NCBI GenBank assembly: GCA_913057245.1
Contig: CAJXNH010000036.1
Span: forward strand, 1-34,302
Origin: an uncultured Phaeodactylibacter sp.
GTDB taxonomy: Bacteria; Bacteroidota; Bacteroidia; Chitinophagales; Saprospiraceae
DNA: 34,302 bases
Direction: 5' to 3'
Below the pieces are notes generated by a model. The model made no database searches, was not told the origin of the DNA, and worked only from the letters and a program-made list of their open reading frames with translations. A program made the position numbers and the translations under genes. Below, in pieces: positions 26,340 to 34,302 of the stretch (its first letter is position 1; every line of letters begins with the position of its first letter).

Positions 26340-27693
26340 GGTAGCGCCCGAAGTGATACATTACCCAAAGGTGTGCTAGTGCCTGCGTCAGGTTGTAAAC
26401 CAGCCAGGGCAGACGGGGCACAAACTCGTGGATAGCCGCAATAACGTACCGGCCGCCCAACACACTTCGGAATTCCAGCCAGCCATGGTCCCGGCGCTTC
26501 ACCAATTGCCCGCCAACGATGTAAAACAGTTGCCGGTTCGCATCGCTGCGGTCCGGGATAAACTTTAAGTGCAACAGTTCAAATCCTCCAATACGAAAAA
26601 CCGTAGTCTGCCCCCGGTGGTCGGCTTTGAGAAGATACCGAAAGTGCCGGGGCAGCCAGGTTTGGTAGCGCCTGGCTACCCAAATAGCCGAGTGATCGCC
26701 AGGATTAGGCAGGCGCTGAACACTTCGTACTGTATTTTTTTCTTCTCTGCGTTCCTGCTCTTCTGCTAAAGGCAGGGCAGGCACCTGTTTCCGCTGCTGC
26801 AGCGCCTGCTTCGCGGCCTCTTCAAAGTTTTGAGTGGGCGGCACTTCTTCCATTAGCCGATTGGGCCTTCCTTTAAGGTCCCAGCGCAAGGTGGCGATCA
26901 GCGGGGAGACCATGGTCGGGCTCAGCCCGGAAAACAAAGCCACCCACAGGCGGGAAAGCCCCGGCAAATTGAATGGCAGGGCGTAAATCCAGCGTTTGCG
27001 GCCCTTTAGCTTCGCCAGGCTTTTGAGCATATCAAAATAAGTGGTTACCGCTTTCCCTGCGATATCATACTCTGCATTGAAATAGTCGGAATTCCCCAAA
27101 ACGGTGTCAAGGACGCAGAGGGTGTCATCCAATCCGATGGGCTGCGTCTTGGAGCGCGTCCACTTTGGGCACAGCATTAGCGGCAACCGGTCCACAAGGC
27201 GGTCCATGATTTTGAAGGAAGTCCCGCCCGGACCGACGATAATACCGGCTCTAAGGGTGGTGAGTGGTACAGATGTGCTTTCCAGGGTTTTTTCCACTTC
27301 CGCACGACTTCGCAGCGGGCGGGCATCCGGCAGCTTCCCTTCCGGCAGGATGCCGCTCAGAAAAACGATTTGCTGAACGGCGTTGAGCTCGGCGGCCCGG
27401 ACGAAGTTGTCCGCCAGCAATAAATCGGTATTATCGAAGGAGCCTTGGTTGAGGCGGGTGGAAGGGCGCATGGAATGTACCAGGTACAAAGCATAGTGTG
27501 CCCCTTTAAGTGCTTCCCGGCTGGCAGAAAGAGAGTAAAGGTCAACCTGCCGCCATTCCACATTGGGATCGGCTTTTTCCGGGGACATGGTCTTGCGGCT
27601 TAGGGCGATAAACCGGTATTTATGCCGGTACCGGTTCATAAACCAACGACCAATAAAACCAGTGGCTCCAGCAATAGCGACAGTGGGTTTCAT
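26278..27693 (-). CDS. NAD(P)-binding (SDR/epimerase-like) protein with DUF2867 domain
   Basis: 471 residues. The N-terminal Rossmann domain has TVAIAGATGFIGRWFMNRY and the atypical-SDR pattern YALYLVHSMRPS ... VFLSGILPEG ... LRAGIIVGPGGTSFKIM. The C-terminal third matches DUF2867 (GGFELLHLKF ... RRDHGWLEFRSVLGGRYVIAAIHEFVPRLPWLVYNLTQA). Relatives are annotated as SDR oxidoreductases of unknown substrate. The ATG at 27693 is used; a TTG three codons upstream is less likely. It lies 33 bp after folK, as in an operon. Its final 20 codons plus stop are antisense to the end of the mlaD-like gene. Confidence 0.88.
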   Translation of the reverse strand: MKPTVAIAGATGFIGRWFMNRYRHKYRFIALSRKTMSPEKADPNVEWRQVDLYSLSASREALKGAHYALYLVHSMRPSTRLNQGSFDNTDLLLADNFVRAAELNAVQQIVFLSGILPEGKLPDARPLRSRAEVEKTLESTSVPLTTLRAGIIVGPGGTSFKIMDRLVDRLPLMLCPKWTRSKTQPIGLDDTLCVLDTVLGNSDYFNAEYDIAGKAVTTYFDMLKSLAKLKGRKRWIYALPFNLPGLSRLWVALFSGLSPTMVSPLIATLRWDLKGRPNRLMEEVPPTQNFEEAAKQALQQRKQVPALPLAEEQERREEKNTVRSVQRLPNPGDHSAIWVARRYQTWLPRHFRYLLKADHRGQTTVFRIGGFELLHLKFIPDRSDANRQLFYIVGGQLVKRRDHGWLEFRSVLGGRYVIAAIHEFVPRLPWLVYNLTQALAHLWVMYHFGRYLNSQPLERPDGHNVPLSDGS

Positions 27694-27726
27694 ATTCACC
27701 AAACGGAGAAGCTACCAGAAGGTTCG

Positions 27727-28218
27727 CTATTCTTCCGCCCGGAAAGGCAAAGCCGGTAGCGCATCGTTGCAAAGCGCCTTCAACTCACGGGTGGTTTTCT
27801 TCAGGCGGGGGTGAACGAGCTCAGGGGCAATGTCCAGCAAAGGAGCCAATACGAAGTTGCGCTCGTGCAAATGCGGGTGAGGCAGGGTCAGCTGATCACT
27901 CTCCCAGATGACATCGCCGTAGTACAAAACATCAATATCGATCAGCCGCTGCCCCCATTTTTGAATTCTTACCCGGCCCATTTCCAGTTCGATCCCCAGG
28001 ACCGTATCCAATAACCCGAGAGGGTCAAGAGCAGTTTCCAGTTCCAGCGCCTGATTAAGAAAGTCGGGTTGATCCCGGACGCCCCAGGCTGCCGTTTCAA
28101 AAATCCGGGAAAACTGCAGGATGGGCCCAACGGTTGCCTTAAGCTCGGATGCCGCGAGTTTGAGGTTCCTGAGCCTGTCGCCCTGATTGCTGCCGATATG
28201 TAAAAAGACCCGGTTCAT
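27727..28218 (-). CDS. folK: 6-hydroxymethyl-7,8-dihydropterin pyrophosphokinase
   Basis: A 163-residue HPPK of the folate pathway, which transfers pyrophosphate from ATP to hydroxymethyldihydropterin. Motifs: HIGSNQGDRLRNL at the N-terminus, the substrate loop FETAAWGVRDQPDFLNQALELET, the Mg-binding RLIDIDVLYYG, and LPHPHLHERNFVLAPL. Full length for a monofunctional enzyme. It is divergent from the TetR gene and precedes the DUF2867 gene on the same strand. Confidence 0.97.
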   Translation of the reverse strand: MNRVFLHIGSNQGDRLRNLKLAASELKATVGPILQFSRIFETAAWGVRDQPDFLNQALELETALDPLGLLDTVLGIELEMGRVRIQKWGQRLIDIDVLYYGDVIWESDQLTLPHPHLHERNFVLAPLLDIAPELVHPRLKKTTRELKALCNDALPALPFRAEE

Positions 28219-28224
28219 AGTTGT

Positions 28225-28267
28225 GCGAAGGTAAAGTTTTATTCTGATTCCCGGGGATTACCTTCGC
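28225..28267. promoter_or_regulatory. 10-bp inverted repeat in the folK/tetR divergent region
   Basis: GCGAAGGTAA (28225-28234) and TTACCTTCGC (28258-28267) are perfect inverted copies 23 bp apart. TACCTTCG is one base off the -7 consensus TAnnTTTG in both directions, and the left copy is 7 nt from the folK ATG. It may be paired -7 boxes or an operator. Confidence 0.4.
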
Positions 28268-28273
28268 TGCAAG

Positions 28274-28304
28274 TTGCATTTACAGACCGATCGGTTTATT
28301 TTTG
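28274..28304 (+). promoter_or_regulatory. Promoter with embedded TetR-type operator
   Basis: TTG (28274-28276), 20 bp, then TATTTTTG (28297-28304) fits the Bacteroidota -33/-7 arrangement. The ATG is 20 nt further on. Between the boxes sits the perfect 10-bp palindrome ACCGATCGGT (28286-28295) within CAGACCGATCGGTTTA. The core resembles the NemR box TAGACC-n4-GGTCTA of E. coli. Binding there would block RNA polymerase, so autorepression of the tetR-hydrolase unit is likely. Confidence 0.7.
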
Positions 28305-28324
28305 CGTCAACCATACTGATAGCC

Positions 28325-28915
28325 ATGTCAAAATCAGACCGTACACGCCAGCAAATCATCGAAAAAGCCGCAGCATTATTTAACCAGCAGGGGTTCGCTG
28401 GGACTTCAATGGGCGACATCATAAAAGCGACCGGACTGTCTAAAGGCGGTGTGTATGGCAATTTTTCCAGTAAGGAAGACATTGCTGTGGCTGCTTTTCA
28501 GCACGCTGTCGATCAGGTGCACCAGCAAGTCCGGGCCCGGACCCGCGTCATTGAGCACCCCATTGATAAACTTAAAGCCGTCGTCTACTTTTATAAGGAG
28601 CATGCTGCCCAGCCGCCTGTGGAAGGTGGATGCCCGATTCAGAATACCGCTATTGAGGCGGATGACGGCAACCTACTCCTCAGGGAACATGCCATAAAAG
28701 CTGTGGGGATTTGGCACAACCGGATTGTGACCACCCTGAAAAACGGGCAGGAAAAAAGGCAGATCCACCCGGATGTGTCCCCCGAAGATTTTGCCACCCA
28801 GTTTATTGCCACTCTGGAAGGGGGCATTATGCTCGCCCAGCTGCACAAGGAAGACCAATATTTCAGCCCGGTAGCCCGGTTGCTGTTGCAGATGATTGAA
28901 CAACTCCAACCCTAA
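28325..28915 (+). CDS. TetR/AcrR-family transcriptional repressor, NemR-like
   Basis: 196 residues. The N-terminal DNA-binding domain is RQQIIEKAAALFNQQGFAGTSMGDIIKATGLSKGGVYGNFSSKEDI (residues 9-53). The ligand domain contains GGCPIQNTAIEADD, with C103 the only cysteine of the protein. NemR-like regulators carry a conserved cysteine in a similar G-C segment and respond to electrophiles and reactive chlorine; whether C103 does so is inference. The ATG at 28325 is chosen over a TTG at 28274, which would start inside the promoter. A palindromic operator lies in its own promoter, and the alpha/beta hydrolase gene follows after 12 bp, so the two probably form one autoregulated unit. Confidence 0.92.
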   Translation: MSKSDRTRQQIIEKAAALFNQQGFAGTSMGDIIKATGLSKGGVYGNFSSKEDIAVAAFQHAVDQVHQQVRARTRVIEHPIDKLKAVVYFYKEHAAQPPVEGGCPIQNTAIEADDGNLLLREHAIKAVGIWHNRIVTTLKNGQEKRQIHPDVSPEDFATQFIATLEGGIMLAQLHKEDQYFSPVARLLLQMIEQLQP

Positions 28916-28927
28916 ATCTCCAAATAC

Positions 28928-29845
28928 ATGCCCATTACGAAAGATATCCGCTACCTCTCTTCCGACTATCAGGACCCTTCGCCGGAACAGCCCGTCCAAT
29001 ATCCACCGGTCTTAAAGGTTATCCGGTTGATGTTTGGTTTGTTCGGGTATATATTCCCCAAAGCCATGGCCAGGCTGGCGTATCGTTTTTTCTCCACGCC
29101 CCGCATTCGCGCCCGGCACAAAACCAGTGACGCCCTGCTCGAAAGCGCCCGCTTGTTTGAGTTCATGTACGGCCGGCAGTTGCTCAAAGGGTATGAATGG
29201 GGTTATGGAGGCCGGACCATACTCCTGGTTCATGGATGGGAATCGCGGGGCACAGCGCTGCGGACGTTTGTCCCTCCACTGGTCGAAAAAGGATATCGCG
29301 TGGTCGCTTTCGATGGCCCGGCGCACGGTAATTCTGATGGCAAACGGACTAACCTCCCCCACTTTGGCGGGGCCGTCCGGGCGATTATCAATCAGATTGG
29401 CGGAGTGCACGGCATTATCACCCATTCCTTCGGGGGCGCCTCCACTGCTTTTGCCCTTTCCAACCTCGACCCTTCCATCAAGGTAGATAAGCTCGTACTG
29501 ATCGGCGTGCCGGACAAAATGGAAAAGGTGCTAAACAACGCTATGGAAACCCTCAATGTCCCGCCACCTACTGCCCGGGAGTTTATCCGGTATATAGAGC
29601 AAAAAGTGAAGTTCCCACTCCACCACGCCGACACCTCCAACGCAAAAATCTCAGCAAGTGTGGGAAAAGTGCTGATCGTTCATGATGAAACGGACGCCGT
29701 CGTTGCTATTGAGGAAGCCCGCTCTGTTTTTGAGGCATGGGACAACGCAAGCATGCTCATTGCCAATGGCTACGGGCATTACCGGCTCATGAAAAACCCT
29801 GACGTGATCCGGGAGGTGGCCGCCTTCATTCATGCCAGCCCCTAA
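28928..29845 (+). CDS. Alpha/beta hydrolase
   Basis: 305 residues of the alpha/beta hydrolase fold. Oxyanion region LLVHGW (99-104), then VAFDGPAHGNSDG, nucleophile S167 in THSFGG, acid D256 in VHDETDAVV and H284 in GYGHYRLM; all three catalytic residues are present. An N-terminal segment of about 85 residues includes a hydrophobic stretch (VLKVIRLMFGLFGYIF) that may contact membrane. The substrate is unknown. It is placed directly behind the TetR regulator with a 12-bp gap, so it is probably induced by the compound that regulator senses, and could act on an ester or lactone. Confidence 0.9.
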   Translation: MPITKDIRYLSSDYQDPSPEQPVQYPPVLKVIRLMFGLFGYIFPKAMARLAYRFFSTPRIRARHKTSDALLESARLFEFMYGRQLLKGYEWGYGGRTILLVHGWESRGTALRTFVPPLVEKGYRVVAFDGPAHGNSDGKRTNLPHFGGAVRAIINQIGGVHGIITHSFGGASTAFALSNLDPSIKVDKLVLIGVPDKMEKVLNNAMETLNVPPPTAREFIRYIEQKVKFPLHHADTSNAKISASVGKVLIVHDETDAVVAIEEARSVFEAWDNASMLIANGYGHYRLMKNPDVIREVAAFIHASP

Positions 29846-29971
29846 CCACAGATTTATGTTGACCATCCGACCGATGAAGAAATGTAAGGGCTGTAGTTTC
29901 AAATTTTGATTATTTTTAGCCAAGTTCAAGCCTGATTTAGGCTGGAAAAACAAACATTAACCTGGCTAAGC

Positions 29972-32900
29972 ATGAGAATACTTTCCACACTCACTGTACT
30001 ACTGTTTTTACCATTTGCCCTCTCTGCACAACCCGTCAATGATGATTGTGATGGTTTAATCGCACTTGGCGCGCTCCCGGCCTGTGGTGATGAAATCTAC
30101 GACAATATCGATGCGACGCCTTCCGATATTGGATTCGGGAATATCCCGGGCTGCTTCAACGGTGGAAGTGTCGACCGTGACGTATGGTTCTCCTTTACCA
30201 CTACTGCTGACATCATTGATGTCACAGTGACTTTGCAAGGCGCCACAGATGGGCCCAATGGCAGCATCCTGAACCCCCAAATCAATATCTACCGCGGGGA
30301 ATGTATGTTTGATGGCCTGGCAGATCTGAGCTTTTGTGCTTCCGCTGCAGATGGCGAAGCAACGGCACAGGTGGACATTATCGGGCTGACTCCGAATACG
30401 ACTTACTTCATCCGGGTTAATGACTATTCTCCATCCGGCACCCCGAATGCAGGAGATTTCCGCCTGTGCGTGGAAGAATACGTCCCCGCCATTAATATTG
30501 GTGACGAGACATTCACCTCCGCCTGTTTTGGTACGCTATATGATTCCGGCGGACCGGATGCGGACTACAGTAACGGTGAGAATGCTACTTTCACGATTAC
30601 ACCTTCCACACTGTTTGAATGTTTGGAAATTCAGATACAGGATTTTCAGATTGAGAATAATTTCGACTTCCTGAATATTTACGCCGGCCCTAATGCTGGT
30701 GGTACGCTACTGGGCAGCTATACAGGCGGCAATACGGACCCCATTACCATACAGACCTCAGAACCTTCTGTGACTATAGAGTTCACCTCAGACGGATCAG
30801 CCACCGCCCCCGGCTTTGAGCTGACCTGGAATTGCAGCCCGCTGGCCTGCAGTGGTTCCTCTGTTGACAACCCTACCGTCATCAGTGGCTTACCGTTTGA
30901 AGGCAGTGGATTTACAACCTGTGGTGAGGCAGGTACTATTGCGGAAACGCCCTGTGGGCCATCACCTTTCCTGAATGGGCCGGACGTTGTGTTTTCCTAC
31001 ACGACTGATGGCGGCTTTTGTGCCGATGTGATCATTAGTGGTGCAGACGCCGGTACGGGTGTGCTTATTTTGGATGGACCGCCCCTTGATCCAGCTACGG
31101 AGTGTGTCGGCCTGGGTGGCAGTGGCGCTGCGTTTGGGACTAATTTTGAATCGCCTGGCACTTATTACATTATTGTAGCCAATGGGACAGGCTGTACCGG
31201 GTTCGATCTCTCCATCACAGAGGCCGAGTGCAACCTGCAGCCCTCCCTGCTCAACGCACTGTGCAATCCGCTCAATGGCTGCATCCCTCCGGATAATCTA
31301 CCCTCCGTTTTCACCTTTAATCAGGGGTTTGAGGATATCGCCTTCAACCCGGGACTGAATGACGGTTGCTGGTTCAATACCGGCTCCGCTGACCCTAATT
31401 ACTACTGGTTTACTATAGAGGCCCAGGCCGCAGGGCCTTTTGGTTTTACAGTCGAAGCCGCTAATCTGCCGGCTGAAGATTCAGATATCGACTTTCAGGT
31501 GTGGGGCCCTTTAGACAAGGATGAAGTATGCAGCGACCCGCAGGCTATTGTGGATTTTGTGGAGAACAATCAGCCCATCCGGTCTTCCTATGCCGGTGGT
31601 GCCGACCCTACCGGACTGGCCAGCATCCATCCCGTTACCGGAATAGAAGTACTGGATGAACTGGACTGTGCGCCAGACCCTAATGGTAACGTTGACGACT
31701 TTGCTTCTGTTATTAACTGCCAGCCCGGTGAAGTATACGCTGTATTGATTAATGACTGGGGAGACAATATCCAAAGTGGTGCGATTTCTGTAGACTGGTC
31801 TGCCTCTGACCCGGATGTGCTTGCCCCAACACCCAGCGAACTCCTCAATAGCGATACCGCAATTTGTCAGGGAGAAAGTGTACAGCTGTTCCTGGAAACC
31901 TCCGTCAGCAACATCACCTGGCTCAAGGATACCACCACCCTGTCCTGCGATGACTGCCCGGACCCATTGGCTACCCCTACTGAGACCACAGAATACGTGG
32001 GTTTGGTCGATGCTGTTTGCTACCAGGATACGGTAAATGTACTGGTGCAGGTCTATGACCTTGATGCCGGGCCTGACGTAACCGTTTGCCGGAATGAAGA
32101 GATTCAGATTGTGGCGGGCAGCAACTTTCTGAATGCCGCCTATGAGTGGGTGCCCCCCACCGGGCTAAGCCTCAGCTGTACCGAGTGCCCCGATCCGTTC
32201 ATCATAGCAGAGGCTGCCGGAACCTATACCCTTCCTGTGACGCTATTTGCAGACAATTGCACGCTGGAAGATGTGGTCACCATTACCGTTCTGGATGCAG
32301 AGGCTCCGGTCATTGCCATTTCACCTGATCTGGACATTTGCCTTGGAGAAACGGTTTCAGTTGGCGGTACTGCTACTCCCGGCGTAGATTATACCTGGAA
32401 TGCCACCCCCGGCGGCTTCACCTCAACGGATGCAGACCCTGCAGTCACGCCAGATACGACCACGACCTATTACGTCAGTGCACAAAACCAGGAGTGCCCG
32501 GTACCTTCGCTGGACAGCGTGACGGTCAGTGTTTCCATTCCACCGGTAATTCTTTTGAGCAACGACACCGCTGTTTGTCAGGGTGATCCGCTGGTATTGA
32601 GTACCCTGGCACCGGAGCCGGGTGTGGTATACGGCTGGACCGGACCTGAGAATATTGAAGACCCAGCTGATCTGAACACGGTCATCTTCCCGCAAAACGA
32701 AGGGACTTATACCCTAACCGCCGTGCGCGGTGCCTGCGAGGAAACGGCCTCAGTAGATGTGGGGATTACACCTATTAATATTGACATTCTTGCCGAAGAC
32801 ACCCTTCGGATTTGCCGCGGGGAAGTAGAACTGGAGTTTGCGACAGACATCATACCGGCAGCCGAAACACCGGTTTGGACCGCTTCCGCACCTGATTTCG

Positions 32901-34302
32901 ATACACTTGTGGCTCCTGTCCTTACCGTTAGCCCGCAAACGGCCACTACCTACTATGCGGAGGTAGCGGTAGGCAGCACCTGCTTCCGCAAAGACTCCGT
33001 TCATGTGGTTGTGGATAGCCTGCCAGCGGCCGGCCTTGGCATTATGCCTTTGGATACAACCGTGTGCGAAGGCGAAATCCTCATATTGCAATCGCCCCTG
33101 TATGAACCCTCCGATTTCTCAGGAATAACCTTCGAATGGGGCCCGGAAACGGGCCAGGAGTCTCCGGATTCACTCTACAACCTGGTCATCACCGGGGTGG
33201 ATACCATAGAGTACTTCCGGGTAACTCAAAATGGCGTTTGTACGGATACTTCCTTCGCGCAAGTCAATGTGAACCCAACCCCGACGATTACCATTACGCC
33301 ATCTGACACCTCGATTTGCAATGGCAACAGCATCGATTTCCAGGCGACCGTAAGCGATAACGCCACTTCTTTTGAGTGGACCGGCGGGACCGAACAACTT
33401 AGCTGTACGGACTGCCTGAACCCCTCAAGCAGTAACCTTACACAAAGTACCACCTTCACACTTGAAGCATCCGTGGGCGATTGCCCAACGGAGGTGAGTG
33501 CGAATGTGAATGTGCTGCAGCCACCGCCCTACGAACTGGAAGCTTCGCCCATCATCTGCGAAGGGGAAAGTATACAGCTGATTTTCAATACCGATCCGGG
33601 CTACAACTACACCTGGACCGCTACAGACCCGGATTTTGGCACGATTGAAGATGGCGCACTCACCGTAACGCCGGACACCACAACCACTTATTTCCTCGTA
33701 GCCGGCGATGGCATTTGCCCGGATGTGGAAGATCAGGTGCAGGTCCGAGTAGTACAGGCCGCAGAAATTAATGCGGTTAACGTTTCGCCTACGGACCTTT
33801 GCTCTAACGAAGAAGTGACCTTCAGCGTAGATATCGACAATGCCATTGCCGAAGACCGGTACGAATGGCTAGACCCGAACGGCAACGAGCTGGCTACCGG
33901 GCAAAGTGGCACTTTCGAGCCCACCGTATCAGGCACCTACACGCTGATTTATATTAGTGCGGCGGAGTGTGGCACCCTTACGGAGACTTTTGACCTGACC
34001 GTTTCCCCTGCCCCGACTGTTGAGCTGGGCAACGATACCACCATCTGCCTCGGTCAATCCGTACAGCTCAACTTCGCGGAAGATGAAAATACCACCTACA
34101 CCTGGACCTCAACGGACCCGCTGTTCAGTGATTTCAATAACCCGCAGCCGGTAGTCAGCCCAACGGAGACCGCCACCTACACCCTGACGGCAAGCAATGG
34201 GGTGTGCGATGATTTTGTGGGCTCCGTTACCGTGGAAGTCATTGGCAATATCCTGCTGGACATCCTGCCCGAAGATTTCTTTATTTGCCCGGGCAGCTCT
34301 AC
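29972..34302 (+). CDS. Giant secreted CUB and PKD/Ig-like repeat protein (3' end outside window)
   Basis: The frame is open from the ATG at 29972 to the window edge: 1443 complete codons and no stop. Signal peptide MRILSTLTVLLFLPFALSA, cleaved before Q20. Residues 21-170 resemble a pre-peptidase C-terminal domain (VWFSFTTTADIIDVTVTLQG ... TPNTTYFIRVNDY). Residues 172-290 are a CUB domain (ACFGTLYDSGG ... FDFLNIYAGPNAGGTLLGSYTG ... VTIEFTSDGSATAPGFELTW). Residues 292-420 are a second pre-peptidase-like domain, and 420-620 a further beta-rich one. From 627 on, PKD/Ig-like units begin at about 627, 700, 784, 863, 941, 1026, 1110, 1191, 1272, 1353 and 1433. Each opens D-x-x-I/V-C-x-G-E/D and holds a second Cys near its end. 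Such proteins are usually adhesins or gliding-associated surface proteins secreted by T9SS; the expected C-terminal sorting domain is not in the window. Confidence 0.9.
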   Translation, partial: MRILSTLTVLLFLPFALSAQPVNDDCDGLIALGALPACGDEIYDNIDATPSDIGFGNIPGCFNGGSVDRDVWFSFTTTADIIDVTVTLQGATDGPNGSILNPQINIYRGECMFDGLADLSFCASAADGEATAQVDIIGLTPNTTYFIRVNDYSPSGTPNAGDFRLCVEEYVPAINIGDETFTSACFGTLYDSGGPDADYSNGENATFTITPSTLFECLEIQIQDFQIENNFDFLNIYAGPNAGGTLLGSYTGGNTDPITIQTSEPSVTIEFTSDGSATAPGFELTWNCSPLACSGSSVDNPTVISGLPFEGSGFTTCGEAGTIAETPCGPSPFLNGPDVVFSYTTDGGFCADVIISGADAGTGVLILDGPPLDPATECVGLGGSGAAFGTNFESPGTYYIIVANGTGCTGFDLSITEAECNLQPSLLNALCNPLNGCIPPDNLPSVFTFNQGFEDIAFNPGLNDGCWFNTGSADPNYYWFTIEAQAAGPFGFTVEAANLPAEDSDIDFQVWGPLDKDEVCSDPQAIVDFVENNQPIRSSYAGGADPTGLASIHPVTGIEVLDELDCAPDPNGNVDDFASVINCQPGEVYAVLINDWGDNIQSGAISVDWSASDPDVLAPTPSELLNSDTAICQGESVQLFLETSVSNITWLKDTTTLSCDDCPDPLATPTETTEYVGLVDAVCYQDTVNVLVQVYDLDAGPDVTVCRNEEIQIVAGSNFLNAAYEWVPPTGLSLSCTECPDPFIIAEAAGTYTLPVTLFADNCTLEDVVTITVLDAEAPVIAISPDLDICLGETVSVGGTATPGVDYTWNATPGGFTSTDADPAVTPDTTTTYYVSAQNQECPVPSLDSVTVSVSIPPVILLSNDTAVCQGDPLVLSTLAPEPGVVYGWTGPENIEDPADLNTVIFPQNEGTYTLTAVRGACEETASVDVGITPINIDILAEDTLRICRGEVELEFATDIIPAAETPVWTASAPDFDTLVAPVLTVSPQTATTYYAEVAVGSTCFRKDSVHVVVDSLPAAGLGIMPLDTTVCEGEILILQSPLYEPSDFSGITFEWGPETGQESPDSLYNLVITGVDTIEYFRVTQNGVCTDTSFAQVNVNPTPTITITPSDTSICNGNSIDFQATVSDNATSFEWTGGTEQLSCTDCLNPSSSNLTQSTTFTLEASVGDCPTEVSANVNVLQPPPYELEASPIICEGESIQLIFNTDPGYNYTWTATDPDFGTIEDGALTVTPDTTTTYFLVAGDGICPDVEDQVQVRVVQAAEINAVNVSPTDLCSNEEVTFSVDIDNAIAEDRYEWLDPNGNELATGQSGTFEPTVSGTYTLIYISAAECGTLTETFDLTVSPAPTVELGNDTTICLGQSVQLNFAEDENTTYTWTSTDPLFSDFNNPQPVVSPTETATYTLTASNGVCDDFVGSVTVEVIGNILLDILPEDFFICPGSS

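Noticed and set aside
1..34302. tRNA or rRNA genes
   Set aside because: No cloverleaf or ribosomal segment was recognised by eye in the intergenic regions. A covariance-model scan would be the decisive test.

Overview
The window most likely comes from a Bacteroidota chromosome, probably of the Saprospiria (Lewinella/Phaeodactylibacter-like). That placement is inference from several signs. Start codons mostly lack Shine-Dalgarno sequences. Promoter-like TAnnTTTG boxes precede several genes. Secreted proteins carry signal peptides ending in LxxQ-type sites. A very large secreted protein is built of PKD/Ig-like repeats. CcmE is the CxxxY type, CcmF is unusually long, and lptD, an amidase and an mlaD-like gene sit together.

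Layout. Positions 1-1.85 kb are AT-rich, with a lone NUMOD4/HNH-type protein and about 1 kb without a supported gene. A small secreted beta-sandwich protein follows (1884-2498), ending in a clear terminator. Three minus-strand genes form a compact operon (4906 to 2598): a papain-fold protein whose catalytic residues look substituted, an MDR-family oxidoreductase and an MJ0936/YfcE-type phosphoesterase. A 1042-residue AsmA-family protein runs the other way. It is followed by an intergenic block with a 161-bp palindromic element, a hairpin and three 24-bp GC-rich tandem repeats. Next come mutS2 (minus) and aroC (plus). The stop codons of aroC and hypC overlap. The hyp group (minus) encodes a 64-residue HupE-like peptide, hypA, hypB with a 31-histidine stretch, and hypC. 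No hydrogenase gene or hypDEF lies in the window.

A predicted lipoprotein of the YyaL/SPATA20 (DUF255) family converges on ftsE. ccmE and ccmF (heme delivery and ligation for c-type cytochromes) lie upstream of a strong terminator. lptD (minus) and an N-acetylmuramoyl-L-alanine amidase (plus) diverge with only 23 bp between their starts. The mlaD-like gene follows the amidase, making an envelope-biogenesis neighbourhood. The mlaD-like gene overlaps by 62 bp, tail to tail, a minus-strand NAD(P)-binding/DUF2867 protein that appears to share an operon with folK. Divergent from folK is a TetR-family regulator with a palindromic operator between its -33 and -7 boxes. An alpha/beta hydrolase gene follows it 12 bp downstream. 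The window ends inside a gene of at least 1443 codons, open from 29972, for a secreted protein with pre-peptidase-like domains, a CUB domain and at least ten repeats of about 80 residues.

Most of the window is core envelope, respiration and housekeeping functions. The points most worth a second look are the palindromic element, the apparent pseudoprotease, the isolated hypABC group with its mini-HupE peptide, the TetR operator with its hydrolase, and the giant repeat protein. I saw no complete undescribed multi-gene system that I can defend from sequence alone.
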